Source of the DNA: a virus
IMG/VR virus record: IMGVR_UViG_3300009425_000055
Coordinates: 1 to 31,688 of that record
DNA: 31,688 bases
Reading direction: 5' to 3' (one strand)
In this document: piece by piece, positions 15,648 through 22,333 of the stretch
Layout of the letters: each line of letters begins with the position of its first letter
How positions within the stretch are numbered: the stretch's first letter is position 1
The notes under the pieces: model-generated
Database searches by the model: none
What the model was told of the DNA's origin: nothing
Seen by the model: the letters and a program-made list of their open reading frames with translations, nothing else
Program-made: the position numbers and the translations under genes

Positions 15648-17200
15648 TGGCTAGAACCAGAGGGTTCCAATGGAACAACAAAACAAAAAAATTATTCAGT
15701 AAAGGTCAAGAGGTTGTTGATAACTCGGCATCCAACTTGGTTAACACACTTAAGAACGTTGGTTCTGCAACAGGTACAGGAGTGGCACTTACTGCACAAG
15801 GTAATGACTCAAACATTGATTTAACACTAACGGCAAAAGGTACAGGTAACGTAACAGTTTCTAGTACTGGAGCCATTGTAGTACCCAAAGGTACAACGGC
15901 ACAAGCACCGACTGGTGCGGCAGGTATGTTGCGTTACAACACAACACTCGCCAGGTATGAAAGATATGATGTAAGTGCAGGAGCCTTCGTTGACATTGCC
16001 ACACAGGCGGCGGCCGCGGCAGAGTCCGATGACGTCTCAATCGGTGAAACACTGTCAGTAGGGACTAGCGTAAAAAATATTGATACATTTGGAACAAGTG
16101 TGTTTGATTCTGCATTTTATCTAGCAATAGCAAAAGATGAAATCAACGAAGAAATAGCGGCACAACAAGTTTCATTGGTGCACAACAATACTAGTGCATT
16201 TGTGTCAGCAGGTGGTGGAGTTAGAACAGGAAGTAATTCACACATATCATACACAGCAGACATTAACTCAGGCACAGTAAGATTAAGAGGAACTGGGTCA
16301 AGCACGGTGAACTCAGTTAAGTTTTACAAAATAGGATTAGGAGATGCCACATCAGAAAGTAGTTCAGGAAACACAGCAACATTAATCAACACAGATGTCG
16401 ACAGTGCTGTTGAAAACATAGACACATGGGCTCATGCAAGTTACAGAGGTGCAAAATATTATATCAGTGCAAACAACACTGGCAAAACAGAACTACAAAA
16501 CATTGAGTGTATGGTCGTCCACAACGGAACTGACGCCTTTATTACAACATACAACGACGTACACACTGGTAATGATCCTTTAATAAGTTTGACCGCAGAC
16601 ATCAGCGGAAGCACTGTAAGACTACGTGCAACAGGAAACGAGCCAAACACAGCAGTAAAAATGTACAGGGTTCTACTGTCAGATGCACAAAGTACGGCAA
16701 CAAGTACCAACACAAGGACAGTGGGTGCAACCACAGTATCAAGCAGTGCCACACAGATAGACACATTTACAACAGACGGTGCAACAGGTTGTCACTATGT
16801 TATCACTGGACACAATGCAGGTGCAAGTGATGATTCTATAGCAGAAGTTTTTGTAGTGTCAGATGGTACAGATGCTTACGTTGCCAGCACAGGAATTAGT
16901 TCTAAAGGTACAGATCAATTAACATTCACAGCATCATTATCAGGCACGACTGTGACATTGTCAGCGTCAAGCACCAGTGGAGGTTCTACAACTGTTAATG
17001 GTTACAGGGTACAGATGTTGAGAACGTCAGGTGGAGCGGCAACTGACTTGCAGGTGTTAACAAGCACAACACAAACTATATCAGGTGCGAAAACATTCTC
17101 GAATGCTGTTGTGATGATGACAAACTTGCCAACAAGTGACCCAAGCAACGCAGGACAACTGTGGAACGATAGTGGTACTTTGAAAATCAGTGCTGGCTAG
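15647..17200 (+). CDS. Tail fibre protein with three tandem ~100-residue repeats, distal partner
   Basis: The 517-residue protein begins MARTRGFQWNNKTKKLFSKG. An RFNT-like module follows (AQAPTGAAGMLRYNTTLARY, about residues 85-120), then three copies of the repeat also found in the 13365 protein, at about 130-231, 244-345 and 358-461 (entries VKNIDTF, VENIDTW, TQIDTF; cores SLVHNNTSAFV, MVVHNGTDAFI, FVVSDGTDAYV). The C-terminus, NLPTSDPSNAGQLWNDSGTL followed by KISAG, is a common short fibre ending. The TAATG junction with the 13365 gene suggests that they form one appendage. The stop overlaps the convergent Nudix gene by CTAG. Confidence 0.8.
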   Translation: MARTRGFQWNNKTKKLFSKGQEVVDNSASNLVNTLKNVGSATGTGVALTAQGNDSNIDLTLTAKGTGNVTVSSTGAIVVPKGTTAQAPTGAAGMLRYNTTLARYERYDVSAGAFVDIATQAAAAAESDDVSIGETLSVGTSVKNIDTFGTSVFDSAFYLAIAKDEINEEIAAQQVSLVHNNTSAFVSAGGGVRTGSNSHISYTADINSGTVRLRGTGSSTVNSVKFYKIGLGDATSESSSGNTATLINTDVDSAVENIDTWAHASYRGAKYYISANNTGKTELQNIECMVVHNGTDAFITTYNDVHTGNDPLISLTADISGSTVRLRATGNEPNTAVKMYRVLLSDAQSTATSTNTRTVGATTVSSSATQIDTFTTDGATGCHYVITGHNAGASDDSIAEVFVVSDGTDAYVASTGISSKGTDQLTFTASLSGTTVTLSASSTSGGSTTVNGYRVQMLRTSGGAATDLQVLTSTTQTISGAKTFSNAVVMMTNLPTSDPSNAGQLWNDSGTLKISAG

Positions 17201-17625
17201 ACAATCAAGTCTAGTATAGTTTGTAACTTACCTTTTATACTTTTATTATTCAGTGTATTTTTAAGACCCATGTGCAAATTCTTGGGCCAACATTCAAACG
17301 CACACCAACAGTATCCTGAATGTTCGTCATTTAGTTTAGGAATAAATTCCCCGTCGATGGCTATGAGATATGTGTGGAAGAAAAACTTCTGATCATTTGA
17401 TGTAAACATTTCTAGAGGAATTATTTTTTTAAACTTGGGCAAGCCACCCACTTCTTCTGTGATCTCTCTTTTCAATCCTTCAAATGCTGATTCTGTGTAC
17501 TTGGCCTGTCCACCGACCAATCCCCACATGCCCTGTGTTTTTTTATCAGTTCTTTGTAAGAATAAGAAACGTTTGGTGCTGGTCGAATAAAACAATGCAC
17601 CAGAACATACTATATTTTTTTCCAT
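17197..17625 (-). CDS. Nudix hydrolase
   Basis: The 142-residue protein carries a Nudix box, the catalytic motif of enzymes that hydrolyse nucleoside diphosphates linked to another group. Gly39, Glu45, Arg53, Glu54, Glu57, Glu58 and Gly60 fit GX5EX7REUXEEXG, and the metal-binding glutamates are all present. The upstream segment FLFLQRTDKKTQGMWGLVGG is the usual strand and substrate loop of the fold. The natural substrate cannot be read; candidates are modified NTPs, ADP-ribose derivatives or capped RNA. It lies downstream of gp15 on the minus strand but has its own sigma70-like promoter ending 5 nt before the ATG. The 3' end overlaps the fibre gene stop. Confidence 0.92.
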   Translation of the reverse strand: MEKNIVCSGALFYSTSTKRFLFLQRTDKKTQGMWGLVGGQAKYTESAFEGLKREITEEVGGLPKFKKIIPLEMFTSNDQKFFFHTYLIAIDGEFIPKLNDEHSGYCWCAFECWPKNLHMGLKNTLNNKSIKGKLQTILDLIV

Positions 17626-17630
17626 GTATT

Positions 17631-17660
17631 ATTATAACAATTATGGAGTAGTTGCGTCAA
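17631..17660 (-). promoter_or_regulatory. Sigma70-type promoter of the Nudix gene
   Basis: On the minus strand, TTGACG (17660-17655), an 18-nt spacer and TATAAT (17636-17631) are followed by AATAC and the ATG at 17625. The -35 element lies in the last codons of gp15. The mRNA start would fall at or within a base or two of the ATG, so no leader is expected. Confidence 0.65.
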
Positions 17661-19083
17661 GGCTTGAATTGTATCCTGGATCTGCTCCACCGTCTAGTAC
17701 TATGCTCCATTTACCAGCGGCATATATTCCTTCATAGGACTTCTTCCATTCGGTTCCGTCCCATCTATACTGTATACCTGTGTTCAAGTTAGTAACATAA
17801 TGTTGTGTTGAGTCTGGATCTGAAGCATCAAAGGCTATGTTCCATTTGCCTGTTGCACTGTTGTACTCTATAATATCGCCAACAGTTGCTACAAGTGTAC
17901 CCCAAGTTGCACTTTGCATGGATGCTGTTGAATCTCCCACATCATTTATAACCAAATATCTGTCACCGTTTGCTGGTGTGCCTGGACTAAATGTTGCAGG
18001 ATTAATAATTTTCTTAACTGCTGTCAGCGTGTTGCTTGGTATGGTATCCGAATCTGGATTGTATAATAATATTGTATCGTCTAGTGTGGTTGTTGCAATA
18101 GTTCCTATAATTTCGTTGCCATTTGGCTGTGTTAATCTAATTTCCGATGTGCCACTTACAACTTTTCCGTACTGTTCTAACAGTGTTTTCCAGTTAACTG
18201 CTGGTCCAAATGTTTCAAACGGATCAAAATTACTTGGCTCATTTGCTCCAGATTGAAATCCAGGACCACCTGACTTAACATTAACGCCTGTGCTACCTAA
18301 CAATCTTAACTGATTACCTGTTACTAACAATCCAAAATTGTTTGGTGTTATGAAACTTCTTGATGTTAATTCTCCATCTATTAAACCTTTTGCTATTCCG
18401 CCGTCGTCATCATATATGCTCATTATAATTTTTTGTACAACACCTAGCTTCTTAACCTTAACTGGAGGTGATAGCCAAATAGGCATTGAGAAAGTTAATG
18501 TTGCAACATCTATTTCTGAGTCTGCACCCACTGGTATCGTTCTACTACTAAAGGTGATGTTCTGTAATTCAACATAACTTAAACTGGTCCAGTCAATATA
18601 GTTGTCTGATTTTTGTATTTCAAAGTCTGGATTAAACAGATATAATATCTGTTCCATAATTTGTAGTTTTTGATCTGTGTTTGTTGTCCATATATCAGCT
18701 GACACTTCCAATCTAAAAGGAGATGGCATAACTTTTTCAACAGTATATCCAGCACCTAATCTATCACTGTAACTTCCGTCTGCTAATACATCACGTTCTT
18801 TTAAATGTTGTTTTTCAATATGATAAGGATTTTGCATTCTTTCTCTATCATAATTTAATTCTCTAACATATGCGGCAATTCTTGGGGCATACTGTAAAGC
18901 GTTCTCACTGTTGTTTCTAATAATACTTGCAACCTGTCTTGTGGGATCTCCGTATACAACAGGCACTGCTCTTAAATTTACTTCGCCATCTTTACCTCTG
19001 CCTGTCTCCACAGAAAAGTTACTCAAAATTCTAATGAATTGAGTTAAAAATTTTCTAACCTGTCCTTCGTAAAAGTGTAACAT
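17641..19083 (-). CDS. gp15: Proximal tail sheath stabilisation protein gp15
   Basis: The N-terminal 240 residues match T4 gp15, the tail terminator that caps the tube and sheath and binds the neck: FYEGQVRKFLTQFIRILSNF at the start, then NLRAVPVVYGDP, YAPRIAAYVRELNYDRERMQ, SPFRLEVSADIWTTNTDQKL, IMEQILYLFNPDFEIQ and a late MPIWLSPPVKV. T4 gp15 has 272 residues and this one has 480. The extra C-terminal part contains short 'P..GD.Y....W.....Y....W' segments (PANGDRYLVI, YNSATGKWNIAF, GIQYRWDGTEWKKSYEG) like those in gp14 and in the gp18 insertion. It lies 2 nt downstream of gp14 in the same minus-strand unit. Confidence 0.85.
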   Translation of the reverse strand: MLHFYEGQVRKFLTQFIRILSNFSVETGRGKDGEVNLRAVPVVYGDPTRQVASIIRNNSENALQYAPRIAAYVRELNYDRERMQNPYHIEKQHLKERDVLADGSYSDRLGAGYTVEKVMPSPFRLEVSADIWTTNTDQKLQIMEQILYLFNPDFEIQKSDNYIDWTSLSYVELQNITFSSRTIPVGADSEIDVATLTFSMPIWLSPPVKVKKLGVVQKIIMSIYDDDGGIAKGLIDGELTSRSFITPNNFGLLVTGNQLRLLGSTGVNVKSGGPGFQSGANEPSNFDPFETFGPAVNWKTLLEQYGKVVSGTSEIRLTQPNGNEIIGTIATTTLDDTILLYNPDSDTIPSNTLTAVKKIINPATFSPGTPANGDRYLVINDVGDSTASMQSATWGTLVATVGDIIEYNSATGKWNIAFDASDPDSTQHYVTNLNTGIQYRWDGTEWKKSYEGIYAAGKWSIVLDGGADPGYNSSLDATTP

Positions 19084-19085
19084 TC

Positions 19086-20255
19086 TTAATTGTCAGCCTT
19101 TGGTTTTAATGCATTAGTTAAAGACTGTCTTTGTTTTGTTGTTAATCCGTTTATTGTTGATTCTGTTGCATTGTTAACAAAATTAGTTTTAAAGTTGCCT
19201 CTAGAATCATTGTTTGTTGTAGTTATTCTAACACTATCTTCAATTTTAATCCATCTGGCACCATCATAACGGAACAATCTGTTTGGCAAGTAATCTGTTC
19301 TCAAGAAGTAGTCGCCTTTGTCCACATTCGAAGTAGGAAAATTTATACCAAATCCTGCAGGTGCTCCGTTTGGTGCAACGCCATCTCCGTCCAAATAAAA
19401 TCCATAGTGTGAACTTGCTGGTGTGTCTATTACTGCGTTAACTTTCCTTGACGAACTTGCTCTACTTTGTGCAGAGTTTACATTGTCAGTTCTAATATTT
19501 CCTCTTTCGTCTATAGGTGCAACATAGTATTGCTTGTAGTTAAATCCTGCCTTGGGTGCATCTGATTCTGCTTGAGCAACTATTTGCTCGTTAATTGTTT
19601 TTTCTCTGTTATAAGTTGACATATAACTTGCAAGTGATCCAGTTGTTGTTGCATCACCTAGTATGTCTTTGTATTCTTGTGAATCAACTAGTGATTTCAT
19701 TTTTAATCTTAACAAGTGTGGCCACCAAGTTTGTGAAAATCCTTCTGCGGCTCTGTTTACATCTTCTACCACGTAGTATCTTTTCAGTGCAATTGGTATA
19801 CTTTCGTCCAATGAATAATCTTCTTTCATGTGCGGTAACTCTATTACATCACCACTCATGGGTTTTCTTCCTATTCTTTCAACTATGTCATTTAGATGTA
19901 CAGTTAAAAAAAGTGTGTCGTTGGATAAAAACATTCCAAATTGTGATAGATTAAAATCTTGATCCTGTACATTGTATATGCCTCTAATAACATACACATC
20001 GTCTGCATATTTTCTGTCTCTATTTTCTAAGAATAGTAAATCTTGTATGGTTCTTTCATTCAGACTATCACCTGAATATTGCGGATTTGTTGGAGATGCC
20101 GCTCCGTCTTTGTTCTCGTCACCTTGATCGTATGGCCCTAGGTATTTGTGAAAATGAAGGTCAGTTCCACCCACGATAAACATCTCTTTGATGTTACGAT
20201 CGAAGAACTTATAGTCATTACCTTTCTCGGGCTTAAAAATGGACAATCTTGGCAT
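19086..20255 (-). CDS. gp14: Neck protein gp14
   Basis: The 389-residue protein begins MPRLSIFKPEKGNDYKFFDR. It looks like the neck/head-completion protein gp14 of T4-like phages: FFDRNIKEMFIVGGTDLHFH, then a repeated pattern YNVQDQDFNLSQFGMFLSND, and RKPMSGDVIELPHMKED, comparable with the 'P..GD.IY.P' region of T4 gp14. The position before gp15 and divergent from gp13 agrees. The C-terminal half contains GDYFLRTDYLPNRLFRYDGA with RW following, a short module also seen in gp15 and gp18. The frame is open to an ATG at 20264, but that codon starts on the last base of the late promoter motif, so the ATG at 20255 (8 nt past the motif) is chosen. Confidence 0.7.
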   Translation of the reverse strand: MPRLSIFKPEKGNDYKFFDRNIKEMFIVGGTDLHFHKYLGPYDQGDENKDGAASPTNPQYSGDSLNERTIQDLLFLENRDRKYADDVYVIRGIYNVQDQDFNLSQFGMFLSNDTLFLTVHLNDIVERIGRKPMSGDVIELPHMKEDYSLDESIPIALKRYYVVEDVNRAAEGFSQTWWPHLLRLKMKSLVDSQEYKDILGDATTTGSLASYMSTYNREKTINEQIVAQAESDAPKAGFNYKQYYVAPIDERGNIRTDNVNSAQSRASSSRKVNAVIDTPASSHYGFYLDGDGVAPNGAPAGFGINFPTSNVDKGDYFLRTDYLPNRLFRYDGARWIKIEDSVRITTTNNDSRGNFKTNFVNNATESTINGLTTKQRQSLTNALKPKADN

Positions 20256-20263
20256 ATCATACA

Positions 20264-20271
20264 TATTTATT
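20264..20271 (-). promoter_or_regulatory. T4-type late promoter motif AATAAATA (minus) for gp14-gp15
   Basis: The motif ends 8 nt before the gp14 ATG at 20255. It is part of a perfect 11-bp inverted repeat with the gp13 promoter (ACATATTTATT 20261-20271, AATAAATATGT 20286-20296). Confidence 0.7.
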
Positions 20272-20285
20272 GCACAGGCAAAGGT

Positions 20286-20293
20286 AATAAATA
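20286..20293 (+). promoter_or_regulatory. T4-type late promoter motif AATAAATA for gp13
   Basis: The motif ends 5 nt before the gp13 ATG at 20299. With the T4 spacing, the first mRNA base would be the A of the start codon. Confidence 0.7.
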
Positions 20294-20298
20294 TGTGT

Positions 20299-21060
20299 AT
20301 GTCAGAACTTCAAACAGGTCAACAAGAGATATATGATTACGTTAAGAACAGCCTAGGTGATGGCATGATTGACGTTGAATTAGACCCTAAACACTACGAA
20401 ACTGCTCTAACTAGAGCACTTAACAAATATAGACAGAGATCATCAAATGCTGTGGAAGAATCTTATGCTTTTCTTAAACTTAAGAAAAATCAAAACGAAT
20501 ATATTCTACCAGATGAGGTTATCAACGTAAGAAATTTAAACAGAAGAACTGTTGGATCAAGAACTGAAGGTGGAGAAGGTGGTACATTGTTTGAACCTTT
20601 CAACTTGGCCTACACAAACACATACTTGTTGAGAGCAGGTGCAACAGGTGGACTAGCAACTTACTATGCTTTTGCATCATACCAAGAAATGGTGGGGAAA
20701 ATGTTTGGAAGTTTTATTCAATTCCATTTTGATGTAGCAACAAAGAAATTAACAATGACACAAAGACCTAGAGCTGACAACGAAACAGTTCTTATGCACA
20801 CTGACAACTATAGACCAGACATAACACTGTTCAAAGACATATATTCTAAGCCATGGATTAGAGATTATACACTTGCAGTATCTAAACTTATGTTAGGTGA
20901 AGCAAGGGGAAAATTTAATACCATTGCTGGCCCGCAAGGCGGAACAACGCTTAACGGTGATGCGTTAAAACAAGAAGGCCAAGCAGAAATTGAAAGACTT
21001 GAAGGCGACATAGGTAACTTCCAAGAAGGCGGCACTCCACACAGTTTTGTTATTGGTTAA
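20299..21060 (+). CDS. gp13: Neck protein gp13
   Basis: The 253-residue protein matches T4-type gp13, which with gp14 forms the neck that seals the filled head. The N-terminal GDGMIDVELDPKHYETALTR and ALNKYRQRSS correspond to the conserved '(I/V)(N/D)VEL.P......I.RAL..Y' start of the family. FLKLKKNQNEYILPDEVINV corresponds to the strand region. The C-terminal LMLGEARGKFNTI...GGTTLNGDALKQEGQAEIERLE corresponds to the helix that ends gp13. The frame is open upstream to 20239, and an ATG lies at 20293 on the promoter motif, but the ATG at 20299 is the first fully downstream of the late promoter. It is divergent from gp14, whereas in T4 genes 13-14-15 run together. Confidence 0.8.
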   Translation: MSELQTGQQEIYDYVKNSLGDGMIDVELDPKHYETALTRALNKYRQRSSNAVEESYAFLKLKKNQNEYILPDEVINVRNLNRRTVGSRTEGGEGGTLFEPFNLAYTNTYLLRAGATGGLATYYAFASYQEMVGKMFGSFIQFHFDVATKKLTMTQRPRADNETVLMHTDNYRPDITLFKDIYSKPWIRDYTLAVSKLMLGEARGKFNTIAGPQGGTTLNGDALKQEGQAEIERLEGDIGNFQEGGTPHSFVIG

Positions 21061-21093
21061 CTTCTAGTACTAGATTGCTCTACCACAAAGTGT

Positions 21094-21101
21094 TTTAAAT
21101 A
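21094..21101 (+). promoter_or_regulatory. T4-type late promoter motif TTTAAATA
   Basis: The motif ends 8 nt before the ATG at 21110. No Shine-Dalgarno sequence is present. Confidence 0.5.
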
Positions 21102-21109
21102 GTAGTATC

Positions 21110-21292
21110 ATGATAGATTCCAAATATAAAAAACTTACCAAATGCACGATAGATGAATTAGCCGATATGGTGGACGATTTAGAAAACATCTCTATTCATT
21201 GCCTAAAAGAAAAGAAACTGAGTATGCGTAGACTGGTATTGACACAGATTCATGATGTCAAAAAAGAGATTGAAAAACGTTTAAAAAAATAG
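21110..21292 (+). CDS. Small charged helical protein of unknown function
   Basis: The 60-residue product is rich in Lys, Glu and Asp (MIDSKYKKLTKCTIDELADM ... VKKEIEKRLKK) and predicts two or three helices, possibly a short coiled coil. It has no membrane segment. It lies between gp13 and the dNMP kinase and has a late-type motif 8 nt upstream. Its last codons contain the -35 element of the kinase promoter. The function is unknown; DNA or protein binding would fit the composition but is not shown. Confidence 0.65.
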   Translation: MIDSKYKKLTKCTIDELADMVDDLENISIHCLKEKKLSMRRLVLTQIHDVKKEIEKRLKK

Positions 21293-21298
21293 TATAAT
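21270..21298 (+). promoter_or_regulatory. Sigma70-type promoter of the dNMP kinase gene
   Basis: TTGAAA (21270-21275), a 17-nt spacer and TATAAT (21293-21298) are followed by AAATCT and the ATG at 21305. Spacing and sequence are near ideal for a host housekeeping promoter, and the predicted first base is the A of the ATG. Confidence 0.7.
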
Positions 21299-21304
21299 AA
21301 ATCT

Positions 21305-21940
21305 ATGTTAATAGGTGTAGTAGGTTTAATAAGTTCTGGTAAAGGCACAGTCGCAGATAGACTGGAGCAAAAACACAACTTCCGTAAAGATTCATTTGCA
21401 AAAAGTTTAAAAGATGCTGTAAGTTCCATGTTTAATTGGGACAGAGAAATGCTGGAAGGCAAAACTGAATCAAGCAGACACTGGAGAGAAACTCCTGATA
21501 AGTTTTGGAGTGAACGATTTGGCAAAGAAGTAACCCCTCGTTGGGTACTACAATACTTTGGCACAGAAGTCATGCGTCAAAACATGCATGACGCTATATG
21601 GATCGACAGTTGCTTGATGAGATACAACGGTAAGCCAACTGTGATTGCTGATACTAGATTTCAAAATGAACTTAAAATGATACGTAAATCCGGCGGAAAA
21701 TTAATATTAGTCAAAAGAGGTGAATTACCCACACGAGAAGAAATGCAACAAAAAGGTGCACATCAATCAGAATGGGATTGGATGGGTTGGGACTTTGATT
21801 TTACTATTGACAATGATGGTACAAAAGAAGAATTATATGCAAAAATTGACGACCTAGTCATCAGCAACAAGATCACCCAAACGCCAGCCGAGACGCTTGA
21901 CCCCTTGCAACCTTTGGCAATTGGCGCAAACAGTTTTTAA
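21305..21940 (+). CDS. Deoxynucleoside monophosphate kinase (T4 gp1-like)
   Basis: The 211-residue protein has a P-loop at residues 7-15 (GLISSGKGT) directly after a hydrophobic strand, as in kinases that phosphorylate nucleoside monophosphates. The following KDSFAKSLKDAVSSMF, then WVLQYFGTEVMRQNMHDAIW and PTVIADTRFQNELKMIRKSG, match the order in T4 gp1 (SGK, IKDA, ALGTD, DTRQ.HE). T4 gp1 makes dNDPs for phage DNA synthesis. It is the only clear DNA-metabolism gene among virion genes here and has its own sigma70-type promoter. The last 29 codons overlap the minus-strand HNH-like gene by 87 nt, and the terminal 20 or so residues have no counterpart that I recognise in T4 gp1. Confidence 0.85.
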   Translation: MLIGVVGLISSGKGTVADRLEQKHNFRKDSFAKSLKDAVSSMFNWDREMLEGKTESSRHWRETPDKFWSERFGKEVTPRWVLQYFGTEVMRQNMHDAIWIDSCLMRYNGKPTVIADTRFQNELKMIRKSGGKLILVKRGELPTREEMQQKGAHQSEWDWMGWDFDFTIDNDGTKEELYAKIDDLVISNKITQTPAETLDPLQPLAIGANSF

Positions 21941-22213
21941 ATTAGTAACAATAGTATTCCTCAAATTTCCGTCCACAAAGAACACATCTAATTGACTTTG
22001 ATTCTGTGCTTTGAACCCGCACAATTCACACTTGTTTTTCTTTTTATATCCTGAACGTTGCAGTGCTGTGATTCCGCCTACTTTCTTATTACGCTTCTTT
22101 CTATTACAGGTATCACACAGTCTACGCCAATAGATCTTGTCACCTTTCTTATAGGCATATGCTCTAGGTTTGGATCTACATTCTACACATAAGGGTCTAA
22201 CTGTATTGTTCAT
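21854..22213 (-). CDS. HNH-like zinc protein with altered active site
   Basis: The 119-residue protein starts at MNNTVRPLCVECRSKPRAYA. Four CxxC pairs (Cys9/12, 33/36, 62/65, 96/99) suggest two zinc sites. The C-terminal half has the outline of an HNH endonuclease (CELCGFKAQNQSQLDVFFVD, GNLRNTIVTNLKTVCANC), but the usual His-His before the VDGN is Phe78-Phe79, and the His after the last CxxC is Gln100. Nuclease activity is therefore doubtful, and it may be a DNA-binding remnant or a regulator. The frame is open to 22258, but ATG 22213 lies 7 nt after a late promoter motif. It overlaps the kinase gene by 87 nt on the opposite strand. Confidence 0.75.
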   Translation of the reverse strand: MNNTVRPLCVECRSKPRAYAYKKGDKIYWRRLCDTCNRKKRNKKVGGITALQRSGYKKKNKCELCGFKAQNQSQLDVFFVDGNLRNTIVTNLKTVCANCQRLQGVKRLGWRLGDLVADD

Positions 22214-22220
22214 ATACAAG

Positions 22221-22228
22221 TATTTACG
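22221..22228 (-). promoter_or_regulatory. T4-type late promoter motif CGTAAATA (minus)
   Basis: The motif ends 7 nt before the ATG at 22213 and is divergent from the perfect late promoter at 22285-22292. Confidence 0.6.
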
Positions 22229-22284
22229 TTGCCTATATAGGCACCACAGTTTTAGCAAATTACGTATCGAATTACCTAGTTTCT

Positions 22285-22292
22285 TATAAATA
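22285..22292 (+). promoter_or_regulatory. Perfect T4 late promoter TATAAATA for the tail genes
   Basis: This is an exact late consensus, 41 nt upstream of the gp18 ATG, with AAGGAG (22318-22323) in the leader. It should drive gp18 and gp19. Confidence 0.8.
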
Positions 22293-22333
22293 CTTCAGTA
22301 TATACGTACAAACTTGCAAGGAGAACACATAAC

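Noticed and set aside
17197-17214. CTAGAC-AATCAA-GTCTAG hairpin at the convergent stops as a two-way terminator
   Set aside because: The stem is perfect but only 6 bp and has no T run on either side, so termination is not supported.
20239-20298. Longer start for gp13, including ATGs at 20239 and 20293
   Set aside because: Both lie before or on the late promoter and the first overlaps the gp14 start. Homology to gp13 begins after 20299.
21854-22213. Active homing endonuclease inserted as a mobile element
   Set aside because: Catalytic histidines are missing, it has its own late promoter, and no split host gene or intron boundary is visible.
22214-22258. Upstream start of the HNH-like gene at 22258
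   Set aside because: It would run through the late promoter motif, and the 15 extra residues show no family features.
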